Positions 55,910 to 62,826 of a DNA stretch of 64,000 nt are shown here, one piece after another. Source of the stretch: RYN-230 sp963829725 (GTDB lineage: Bacteria > Actinomycetota > Actinomycetes > Streptosporangiales > Streptosporangiaceae). Each line of letters opens with the position of its first letter. Positions within the stretch are counted from its first letter, which is position 1. The position numbers and the translations under genes were made by a program. The notes under the pieces were generated by a model. The model ran no database searches. It was not told the origin of the DNA and saw only the letters and a list, made by a program, of their open reading frames with translations. The stretch is from NCBI GenBank assembly GCA_963829725.1, contig CAWHJW010000019.1, positions 124,001 to 188,000 of the forward strand. Direction: 5' to 3'.

Positions 55910-56110
55910 TTACCTCACGCTCCTCACGCGTGGCTGGCTCACGGCGGGGCTGGTTCGCGACTGCGCGCGGCCGGCGGCCGGCCAGGCCCGCATGCTGATC
56001 AGCGCGGCCGGCAACACGATCAGCTCGAACCAGCTCCACAACGTGTTGCCCGGGAAGCCGGTCCACCGGATCGGGAACAGGTAGCCCGCCAGCACCAACG
56101 CGGCGAAGGC
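55910..56110 (-). pseudogene. C-terminal remnant of a membrane protein
   Basis: The frame reads HRAFAALVLAGYLFPIRWTG, then NTLWSWFELIVLPAALIS, with two hydrophobic helices and a basic tail ending QPRVRSVR. The upstream part is replaced by unrelated sequence, so this is the end of a larger membrane protein of unknown family. Confidence 0.45.
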
Positions 56111-56139
56111 ACGATGACGATCCCGTGTCGGCCGGCCAG

Positions 56140-56289
56140 ATGCACGTGCAGCAGTGCGGGGACTGCGGCGCGTACGCCCATCCGCTGCGCTACTACTGCT
56201 CACGGTGCTTCTCGCCGCGGTACCGGATGTCGGCGGTGAGCGGGTGCATGTGGTACCGGAGCCGCGCACGGACGGCTTCGCGTTCCTGA
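56140..56289 (+). pseudogene. DUF35-type zinc-ribbon fragment
   Basis: ATG 56140 opens MHVQQCGDCGAYAHPLRYYC then SRCFSPRYRMSAVSG, the rubredoxin-like zinc ribbon (C-x2-C, C-x2-C) that begins DUF35/OB-fold acyl-CoA-associated proteins. The frame then ends at a stop after 49 codons, and a neighbouring frame continues with VHVVPEPRTDGFAFLTVVF. The gene is truncated and shifted. Confidence 0.5.
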
Positions 56290-56339
56290 CCGTGGTGTTC
56301 GACGACGCGCCGCCCGCCGGATTAGGCCCCGGCCACGCC

Positions 56340-56480
56340 GGGCGGGTCACCGCCGCCGAGGCGCTGGCCATGGGGCTGACCAGCCACCTCGTCCCGGCGG
56401 ACGAGGTGATGGCGGCCGAGCCGTCTACCGGGAGTGGGCTAGATCACTCTCCGCTTCCTCTAGCAAGCGTAAATGCTTGA
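56340..56480 (+). pseudogene. Enoyl-CoA hydratase/isomerase-family fragment
   Basis: A short frame reads GRVTAAEALAMGLTSHLVPA then DEVMAAEPS, matching the post-active-site 'a.eA...GLv..vvp..el' segment of crotonases. Nothing else of the enzyme remains. It lies beside the zinc-ribbon fragment; both families are common in steroid and acyl-CoA clusters, so they may derive from one deleted operon. Confidence 0.5.
56464..56479 (+). promoter_or_regulatory. CAAGC-N6-GCTTG dyad before the coiled-coil/SAP gene
   Basis: CAAGC (56464-56468) and GCTTG (56475-56479) flank a six-base AT-rich centre, 45 bases before ATG 56524. It could be an operator for the gene that follows. Confidence 0.35.
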
Positions 56481-56523
56481 TATCCTGAGCATGACGGATT
56501 CCGGAGATGATGAGGTGTGAGAG

Positions 56524-57087
56524 ATGACTAGCATGCCCACCTATTACAGCGCGGTGGCGAGCCGGGCCAGCGAGGCCGCGGAGAAGGCCGCCGATTCCTG
56601 GACCCAGGGTATGCGCAAGCTAACGGGCTTGGTTCCTGCGTTGCCGCAGGTCGATCTCGTCCCGGCCGTGGAGCGCTACTTCGATCTGGTGCAGCGGGCC
56701 GTGGACATGAACCGCGATATCACCGTCCGGTGGGCGCAAGCGGCGGGCACGCTGACCGGCGTGGCCCGGGAGCAGGCGGAGTCGGCCGGCCAGGTCGTGC
56801 GCGAGCGGGCCGAGTCGGCGGGGGACTTTGTGCACGAGCAGGCCGAGTCGTTCGAGCAGGCCGCCGCCCGGCAGGCGGAGAAGGCGGAAGAGGCCGAAAA
56901 GGAGCTGGCCCGTGAGGCCCGCAGGCTGGAGCGCGAGCAGGCCAGGCAGGCTCACCAGCAGGCCCGCCAAGCCTACGAGGGCCTGACCAAGGCCCAGCTG
57001 AGCAACCTGCTGGCCAAGCGGAGTCTGCCCAAGACGGGCACTGTCAACGAACTCATCGAGCGCCTGGTCGAGGCGGACGGCAGGTAG
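56524..57087 (+). CDS. Phasin-like coiled-coil protein with C-terminal SAP-like domain
   Basis: The 187-residue protein has a helical N-terminal part (YYSAVASRASEAAEKAADSW, then VERYFDLVQRAVDMNRDITV) like granule-associated phasins. A long Ala/Glu/Gln/Arg coiled coil follows with repeated REQAESAGQVV, RERAESAGDFV and HEQAESFEQAA units (about 80-150). It ends in a SAP-type fold, YEGLTKAQLSNLLAKRSLPK to NELIERLVEADGR (about 152-187), which normally binds DNA. The start ATG 56524 follows GAGGTGTGAGAG. It may link polyhydroxyalkanoate granules or another body to the nucleoid; this is inference. Confidence 0.75.
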   Translation: MTSMPTYYSAVASRASEAAEKAADSWTQGMRKLTGLVPALPQVDLVPAVERYFDLVQRAVDMNRDITVRWAQAAGTLTGVAREQAESAGQVVRERAESAGDFVHEQAESFEQAAARQAEKAEEAEKELAREARRLEREQARQAHQQARQAYEGLTKAQLSNLLAKRSLPKTGTVNELIERLVEADGR

Positions 57088-57542
57088 GCACAAGCGGTTC
57101 CTCGCGGGCCGGGCCGCCGGTCAGCGGCTGGCCAGATCGGCCAGGCGCCTCGGCACGGCCCGGGGCCAGGGCGTGCGGCTGGTGTGCGCTGCCCGCCAGG
57201 GCCGTCCGCGGCCGGCGGAGTGCTGGCTACTTGTTCTGCTACCTGTCCTATTTTCGCCAGCCGGGCCAGGGGTGACCGCGACAGTACCTGTGCGATGTCG
57301 TGGCCGTCACAGGCGGAGGTGACCGTACCGGGAATGGTGCCGCAAGCACGGACTGCTGTGAAGCCATCGCCCGGCCGGCCGGAACAGCGGTTGGGTTAGT
57401 AAGTATCGGCGGCCGGGTCAATGGCGCCAGTCGGTGCCGCCGCTGACGGCGGCAGCGGGCGGTTGGCCGCCGACCGTGAGAGCGCCGGTCCCCGGGGCCA
57501 GCATGACCTCCCGCCGGCGCGGCAGGGGCATATCCTAGGCGC
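57088..57542. other. 455 bases with no supported gene
   Basis: Frames are short and without family motifs. A 38-codon minus-strand frame starting at 57533 (MPLPRRREVMLAPGTGALTV) is clean but has no ribosome-binding site. The AT-rich patch near 57222-57254 may contain a promoter. Confidence 0.45.
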
Positions 57543-57713
57543 ATGGGCCGGATGATATTGACATTCCTCGGCGCGATCCTCGCCATCTGGTTCGCCTTCA
57601 TGGCCATTGGCTGGATCTTCGCAATGCTCAAGACGTTCTTCATCATCGGGTTGATCGCTGTCGCCGTCTTCATCGTCGTGACACTTCTGTCCAAGCGCCG
57701 CCGCCTGAGCTAG
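57543..57713 (+). CDS. Small two-helix membrane protein (56 aa)
   Basis: The sequence runs MGRMILTFLGAILAIWFAFM, AIGWIFAMLKTFFIIGLIAV, AVFIVVTLLSKRRRLS: two membrane helices and a basic tail. Its amino-acid make-up is clearly membrane-like and it has a clean start and stop. The family is unknown; similar short proteins are common in actinobacteria. Confidence 0.6.
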   Translation: MGRMILTFLGAILAIWFAFMAIGWIFAMLKTFFIIGLIAVAVFIVVTLLSKRRRLS

Positions 57714-57795
57714 GCCCAGTCACGGCGCTGGTGACGCGCGCCTCCGAGCGCACCTGGTCCCAGACGGCCGGCCCCGGCGGGGAGGAACGACACTC

Positions 57796-58786
57796 GTGAC
57801 CGGCCTGACGCAAGTCGATATCACGCGGATGCGCGACCAGCTCTTCTTCGAGGGCCCGGAACGCAACCGCCGGTTGAGCCGTTTTGGCTCCTGCTGCCAC
57901 TCTCGGCGGTGATTGCGTCCGCCGGGGTGGTAAGCGACTCGACGGCCACCGTGATCGGGGCCATGATCGTCGCTCCGCTCATGACCCCGATCCTGGGAAT
58001 CGTCCTGGCGGTGGTGCTGACCGACGGGACCAACCTGCGCCGGTGCCTGCTGCTGGTCGTGGCCGGCGCAGCCGCGGTAGTGGGGCTGGGCTGACTGCTG
58101 GGCCTGTTCGTCCCTTACCCGGTCGTAGCGGCCACCAACAGCCAGGTGGCCTCCAGGGTCACTCTCCAGCTCGTGGACCTGGTGGCGGCGCTGGCCACCG
58201 GGGCGGTCGGCTCGGTTGCCCTGGTCCGGTCCGATATCTCCGACACCCTGCCCGGCGTGGCTATCGCTATCTCTCTGGTGCCGCCGCTCGCTGTTGTGGG
58301 CCTCACTCTGGAGTCCGGCGCTCCCCGCCAGGCCCTGGCCGCGTTGCTGCTGTTCACGACAAATGTCGCGGCCATCCTGGCCAGCGGCGTCGCGGTAATG
58401 ACGCTTTACCGGGTCCGCCGGGTCTCTTTCCAGGCGCCGGCCTCTTCTCAGGTTTCTCCGGCCCTGCGCTATCGCGGCGCCGTCGCCGTCATTGCCGGGC
58501 TCCTGCTGGCAGTGATCGTCCCGTTGTCGATCAGCTCAAATCGGATCGCCAAGACCGCCGTCCGGCAAAGCGACGTCCAGGCGGTGGCCGAGCGATGGGC
58601 CAGCGCCGCAGGCTGGTCCGTGGTCGGGGTCACTGCCACCGGCGCCCAGGTGCTGATCGAGGCGACCGGGCCGGCCCTGCTCCCGGCCTCGCCGGGCTTC
58701 GCCGAGACCTCAACGCCGCGGGCCTGAACGGCCTCGACGTGCGGGTCAGCCTCGTCACAGCCAGGTACCAGCCACTGCCCGGTTAG
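57796..58786 (+). pseudogene. DUF389-family membrane protein with two frameshifts and an in-frame TGA
   Basis: GTG 57796 starts TGLTQVDITRMRDQLFFEGP. Near 57877 the frame shifts to FWLLLPLSAVIASAGVVSDS and TATVIGAMIVAPLMTPILG, the DUF389 hallmark. At 58092 a TGA interrupts VVGLG-stop-LLGLFVPYPVVAA where Trp would fit. The frame resumes with SDTLPGVAIAISLVPPLAVV, then shifts again near 58705 into DLNAAGLNGLDVRVSLVTAR. All parts of a protein of about 330 residues are present in order, so decay is recent or the assembly is poor here. Confidence 0.8.
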
Positions 58787-58806
58787 GTGGCAGGATCCGC
58801 GACCGG

Positions 58807-59136
58807 TCAGGGGGCATGCTGGCGGCTGGCGGCTGGCGCCGCCCGGCGGGTCGCGATGAAGTACTTCACGCCGGGGACGGCGGCTAACACGCAGGTGAAC
58901 GCCAATCCGAGTGGCACGCCCGGGATGAGCTGGTGGACGAAGACTCCTGCGGTCCCCCCGATGAACAGCGACGGGAAAATTGGCCCGCCGATGAATCCGC
59001 TCCCCTGGCTCACCGCGAAGGTGAAGATCTTCGCGGTCACCATGACAGCCAGCAGCCCGGCGCCGAGCGTGCTCGCGTCGTGAAGCACCGTCGTGAGCTG
59101 CGCGCTGCCGGTGAAGAGCGTCAACGGTAGCGCCAC
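58807..59136 (-). pseudogene. C-terminal remnant of a ClC-type chloride channel/transporter
   Basis: The frame contains TAKIFTFAVSQGSGFIGGPI and FPSLFIGGTAGVFVHQLIPG, the GxFxP-type ion-binding loop and following helix of ClC proteins. The N-terminal two thirds, with the other ion-binding loops, is missing, and the C-terminus is cut after KYFIATRRAAP. A different small gene occupies the upstream side from 59159. Confidence 0.75.
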
Positions 59137-59158
59137 CAGTGCGGCCTGGAGCCTTTTG

Positions 59159-59317
59159 TCAGCGCACCCTTCGAGGCATCAGGGCACCGATGAGCCAGAA
59201 GATCGGGAGGAACAGGCCCACGATGAACATGACCCAGTGGCCCTTGCGTATCGAGATGATGCCGAGAGTGACGAGCAGGATGAAGTAGATGATGCCGCTG
59301 ATGCTGATCCACACCAT
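59159..59317 (-). CDS. Small two-helix membrane protein (52 aa)
   Basis: The sequence starts MVWISISGIIYFILLVTLGI and continues ISIRKGHWVMFIVGLFLPIF, WLIGALMPRRVR: two membrane helices joined by a short basic loop. GGGAGGTCATC precedes the ATG at 59317. The compact layout resembles small superinfection-immunity-like or PLDc_N-like proteins, but no firm family can be given. Confidence 0.7.
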   Translation of the reverse strand: MVWISISGIIYFILLVTLGIISIRKGHWVMFIVGLFLPIFWLIGALMPRRVR

Positions 59318-59480
59318 GATGACCTCCCACCTGCGAGCCTGATGCGGGCGCCCCGGGTGTTCCCCGTGCCGCTGCATGCCGGCCCGCGTTCGGGCATGGC
59401 ACCGAATTCTCGCCCTTTGCGCAGCGTAGCCGCCCGTTGCGACGACCAACTCACCCATCAGGGGTGATACAGGCTGAGGC

Positions 59481-59750
59481 TCAGCGGCGGGTCTTGTGCC
59501 CGTGCTGGCGGGCGAGATCATCCAGCACGCCCGTGGCCTTGCCCTTGTCCCCGCGGAGTGCGTCCAGCTCAGCCGGTGCCAGCTGGGTGACGACGCTCCA
59601 GGGGTTCCGTTCCCCCCGGCCATCGACCTTGGTGAGCCGGTAGAGCACCTGCCCGTCGGCACGCATGATCCATTCAAAGGACATCACCGCGAGCTCGCTG
59701 GCGGAGCTGCTGTTGACCCGGGCGATCACCCTCGGGGAAATCAATGCCAT
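59481..59750 (-). CDS. Hypothetical protein of up to 89 residues
   Basis: The coding-like core is MSFEWIMRADGQVLYRLTKV, then NPWSVVTQLAPAELDALRGD and ATGVLDDLARQHGHKTRR. The true start may be ATG 59684 rather than 59750. It looks like a small soluble actinobacterial protein with no known function. Confidence 0.5.
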   Translation of the reverse strand: MALISPRVIARVNSSSASELAVMSFEWIMRADGQVLYRLTKVDGRGERNPWSVVTQLAPAELDALRGDKGKATGVLDDLARQHGHKTRR

Positions 59751-60117
59751 GCGCTATGCCCTCTCGCTGGTGACCGCCGGGCGATAGAGTCCCCCGTTTC
59801 CCGGAGCCGGTCACGTTGCTCTGGCCCGGGACAGACGCTACCGGGTGACCCTGCAAAGGATTGCACGATTAGCCAGATGTCATGCACATCACAGCCAGCT
59901 ACCGGTACCGGGATCCGGTCATCAGCGGGATGGCGCGGTATCCCATGACGCGCCCGTGGGCGCAGTCAGCCCAGCTAGAACGAGGTTGCATACGGCGCTG
60001 AGGGCGACGTCGATGCCGGGAACGGACCACTGATGCCTGCACGTGGGTCGTGAAATCGATTGGTAGCGTCGATCGCCTGCGGCGGCCCCGGCAGACGGCC
60101 TCCTCGCGCGGCGTATG
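59751..60117. other. 367 bases with no supported gene
   Basis: No frame on either strand carries a recognisable motif or good ribosome-binding site. A minus-strand stretch near 59960-60040 (VPGIDVALSAVCNLVLAGLT) is weakly coding-like and may be a fragment. Confidence 0.45.
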
Positions 60118-61020
60118 TCAGGCCCGCTCGCCCCGGGCGGCGAGCGTGGCGATCTCGTCGACCATCTCGGGCCACAACGGCCGGGGCAGGTCGTGACCCA
60201 TGCCGGGGTAGCCGATGAAGCGGGACCGCGGGATGGCCCGGGCGAGGGCCAGCCCGCCGCTCGGCGCGACCAGCGGGTCGGCCAGCCCGTGGATGACGAG
60301 GGTGGGAACGGTGATCCGGCGCAGCTCCGCCGTGCGGTTCGGCTGGGCGATGGTCGCCTCGAGCTGGCGCAGCGAGCCAGCCGGGTCAACGCCGCGGTCC
60401 CAGCTCCGCCCGGCCACGTCACGAACGTGCTGCTCGTCGAACAGGTCCCCGCGCGAGCCGATGACGCGGAACGTCTCGACGGCGGCGGCCACGGCCGAGT
60501 CCCGTCCGGAGATCACTTCCCGCCGCAGCAGCCGGGCGTACACCCGGGCCTTGGCCTGCCCGACGCGCCGCGATCCGGTCGAGGTCATCATCAGCGTGAG
60601 CGAGCGGACCCCGGCGGGATACCGCAAGGCCACGGTTTGCGCGATGAACCCGCCCATCGACGCCCCGACCAGGTGCGTGCTGGCCAGTCCCAGCCCGTCG
60701 AGGAGCCCGGCGACGTCGTCGGCCATGTCCCCGATCGTGTACGGCGGCCGCCGGCGGTGGATGAGGACGTCGCTGAGCCGCGGCGGCTGCAGGTGACGCA
60801 GGTGGGTCGAGCCGCCCACATCCCGGTTGTCGAACCGGATCACGAAGTGGCCCCGGCCGGCGAGCCCCTCGCACAGCTCGTCAGGCCAGGCGATCATCTG
60901 CGTCGCCCACCCCATCACCAGCACGATGGGCGGGTTCCCCGCCTCGCCGAACGTCTCGTACGCAAGCCCGACGCCATTAGCCGACACCTGGCCCTGCGTG
61001 CGGGCAGCCACGTCACCCAT
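60118..61020 (-). CDS. Alpha/beta hydrolase
   Basis: The 300-residue protein has an alpha/beta hydrolase fold: oxyanion-region PPIVLVMGWATQMIAW, RFDNRDVGGS, nucleophile elbow VGASMGGFIAQTVAL (Ser about 120), acid in VIHGLADPLVAPSGG and His in YPGMGHDLPRPLW. It is related to the esterase/haloperoxidase branch and probably hydrolyses an ester or lactone in the cytosol. The start is ATG 61020, and the stop is followed by an unassigned gap. Confidence 0.9.
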   Translation of the reverse strand: MGDVAARTQGQVSANGVGLAYETFGEAGNPPIVLVMGWATQMIAWPDELCEGLAGRGHFVIRFDNRDVGGSTHLRHLQPPRLSDVLIHRRRPPYTIGDMADDVAGLLDGLGLASTHLVGASMGGFIAQTVALRYPAGVRSLTLMMTSTGSRRVGQAKARVYARLLRREVISGRDSAVAAAVETFRVIGSRGDLFDEQHVRDVAGRSWDRGVDPAGSLRQLEATIAQPNRTAELRRITVPTLVIHGLADPLVAPSGGLALARAIPRSRFIGYPGMGHDLPRPLWPEMVDEIATLAARGERA

Positions 61021-61095
61021 TCGTGCAGTCTCGCATGCCGCAGTCCGGCGGCGGATTCCCGGGATGCGCCGGCGTATCCCGGGAGGCGGACCGAC

Positions 61096-61788
61096 TCAGG
61101 CGCCAGGATGATCCGCGCCGCCCGGTCCATGACCCAGCCAGCCTGCGTAGGACGTGGATTCATCGAGGCCGAGTTCCGCACCGCTGGGCAGCGCCTCGGC
61201 GAACACGAGCGCCGCGGCGGCCTCCAGTTGGCTGCGGAGCAGGCCCGGGGGGCCGGTCACCTCGAACCCCAAGGTCCACCAGTCCTGGCCAGGCGTGCGG
61301 ATCTCGGTGAGTTCCACCTGGCATCCCGGCTCCCGCCCGCCGCCGCCATCCGCGCTGTGCGCCACCATCCGCCCGCTGCCCGGGGCGAGCTGGCTGATGC
61401 GGCGCCTCTTCCGCACCGGCGTCCAGCCGGCCAGGTCATCCCCGCCCTGCCGGAGCGGGGCACAGGGAAAGGACCACTTCACCCAGGACTCCATGCGCCC
61501 GCTGGCGCGGCCCGCCACACGGAGGATGCCCGGGCTTCCCCGGTAGGCCTTCACCTCCAGCGCCGTGTCCCCGCGGACTTTCACCGACAGGCCGTGCAAC
61601 TGCGGATCCACGAGGTAACTATCCTCGCGTGACTCCACCCCGGCCGGGAACCGCCCGAACCACCGGGCCACCGCCGTCGCCAGCGGGCCCGGGATGATCC
61701 AGCGCACCTCCAGGCTGGGGACCCCGCCGCAGGACGACGCGGCGGACAGGCCGGCGATGACGCTGCGGACGGATGGTTCGGCAGTCAC
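61096..61788 (-). CDS. Hypothetical protein, 230 residues
   Basis: Coding-like blocks are SLEVRWIIPGPLATAVARWF, YLVDPQLHGLSVKVRGDTAL and EVKAYRGSPGIL, then WVKWSFPCAPL and DWWTLGFEVTGPPGLLRSQL. The alternating charged strands and paired EVR/EVK motifs recall triphosphate-tunnel (CYTH-like) barrels, but the diagnostic ExExK is not present, so this is only a suggestion. It ends with a Gly-rich tail. It is 75 bases upstream of the hydrolase gene on the same strand. Confidence 0.6.
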   Translation of the reverse strand: MTAEPSVRSVIAGLSAASSCGGVPSLEVRWIIPGPLATAVARWFGRFPAGVESREDSYLVDPQLHGLSVKVRGDTALEVKAYRGSPGILRVAGRASGRMESWVKWSFPCAPLRQGGDDLAGWTPVRKRRRISQLAPGSGRMVAHSADGGGGREPGCQVELTEIRTPGQDWWTLGFEVTGPPGLLRSQLEAAAALVFAEALPSGAELGLDESTSYAGWLGHGPGGADHPGA

Positions 61789-61856
61789 GAAGCCCTCCCC
61801 CGGTTACTCCGCTACTCACGGCTGCTGGCTTCGCCTGATATGCCAGCAGTCAGCTA

Positions 61857-61893
61857 CCGCTCACCCCCCGGGACATCCCCCGGGGGTGAGCGG
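61857..61893 (-). terminator. 12-bp perfect hairpin downstream of the minus-strand small-protein genes
   Basis: CCGCTCACCCCC (61857-61868) pairs exactly with GGGGGTGAGCGG (61882-61893) around a 13-base loop that can pair further within its CCGGG runs. It begins 10 bases past the stop of the gene ending at 61904, fitting a terminator for that unit. Confidence 0.65.
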
Positions 61894-61903
61894 CAGCTCC
61901 CCG

Positions 61904-62167
61904 TCAGTCACGGCCGGCGGTGCCTGCACCGGCGGCCCCGTCGTCCGCCGGCATTTGACCGGATCGCCCGGCCTTGACGACGGTGTCGACCTTGCGGAGG
62001 AAGCTGATCAGCGCCATCGCCAGGAACACACCGCCCATGAGCGCCAGGATGTCCGCCTCAGACCGCCCGGTCCTGCGGGCGATGGAGCGGGCGAGCGGCT
62101 GGGCGGCCGCCCTGGTCCGGCCGGACAGGCCGGCCTGGCCCATGGCCACGAAGTTCTTCTTCGGCAT
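61904..62167 (-). CDS. Small membrane protein (87 aa), hypothetical
   Basis: The sequence MPKKNFVAMGQAGLSGRTRA precedes a helical part and one membrane helix, ILALMGGVFLAMALISFLRK. A Gly/Ala-rich tail ends the protein. AAGGAGCGCGTGAC lies before the ATG at 62167. It is 52 bases downstream of the DUF1269-like gene and probably co-transcribed with it. Confidence 0.6.
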   Translation of the reverse strand: MPKKNFVAMGQAGLSGRTRAAAQPLARSIARRTGRSEADILALMGGVFLAMALISFLRKVDTVVKAGRSGQMPADDGAAGAGTAGRD

Positions 62168-62219
62168 GTCACGCGCTCCTTCCGGGCGAGACGGTCGGCC
62201 CCTGACCCGGGCCGGCGGG

Positions 62220-62729
62220 TCAGCTGACTTCGGTGGCGGCTTCCTGGACGGCCTTGTCGACGTCCTTCGCCTTCACATCGAGTTCCTTGGCCACGTGCTT
62301 CTCGGCCTTCAGCCCGGCCTTCTCGATCGCCTCCTGCAGCTTGCTCTCGCCGACGACGATCAGCGCCGCCTGCCCATCGTCGATGATGTCCCCGAACTCC
62401 TTGACATCGGCGCGGGACATGCCCCGCCACAAGTGGCCGCCCACCCCGCCCACCGCTGCGCCGACGGCGGCGCCGACGATGATCGAGGGCGGGAACAGGA
62501 TGCCGACAAGGGCACCGACGGCAGCGCCGCCCCACGCCCCGTGCCGGGTGGCCATCTCGTCCTTATTGACGTGCACCTTGCCCGCGTCGTCCTTGGTGAC
62601 CACGGAGGCGTCATAAGTCCCGACCGCACCGACCGCATGCAGGTCCTTAACAACCTGGTAGTCCGCTCGCGCGGAGGCCTCGCCGGGATAGGTGCCTATA
62701 TAGATGAATACTGCGTCTGGCTTCGCCAT
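62220..62729 (-). CDS. DUF1269-like glycine-rich stress-type protein
   Basis: About 169 residues. Core segments are DAVFIYIGTYPGEASARADY, GTYDASVVTKDDAGKVHVNK, a Gly/Ala-rich hydrophobic hairpin (GAAVGALVGILFPPSIIVGA, about residues 69-92) and DIIDDGQAALIVVGESKLQE. This is the layout of actinobacterial DUF1269 proteins, often expressed under stress. GGAGACGGC precedes the ATG at 62729, which I prefer over 62747. Confidence 0.75.
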   Translation of the reverse strand: MAKPDAVFIYIGTYPGEASARADYQVVKDLHAVGAVGTYDASVVTKDDAGKVHVNKDEMATRHGAWGGAAVGALVGILFPPSIIVGAAVGAAVGGVGGHLWRGMSRADVKEFGDIIDDGQAALIVVGESKLQEAIEKAGLKAEKHVAKELDVKAKDVDKAVQEAATEVS

Positions 62730-62826
62730 GCCGTCTCCTTTGCCCACATGACCCGTCCCGTTATACCTTCACCTTCGCGCATCCGCCGGCCGGGCAAATC
62801 ATCCGGCCTGGGTGACAAGCGTGAGT

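Noticed and set aside
58092..58094. TGA in the DUF389 gene as selenocysteine or recoded Trp
   Set aside because: There is no recognisable SECIS-type hairpin directly after it, the gene has two further frame breaks, and TGA is used as a normal stop throughout the window.
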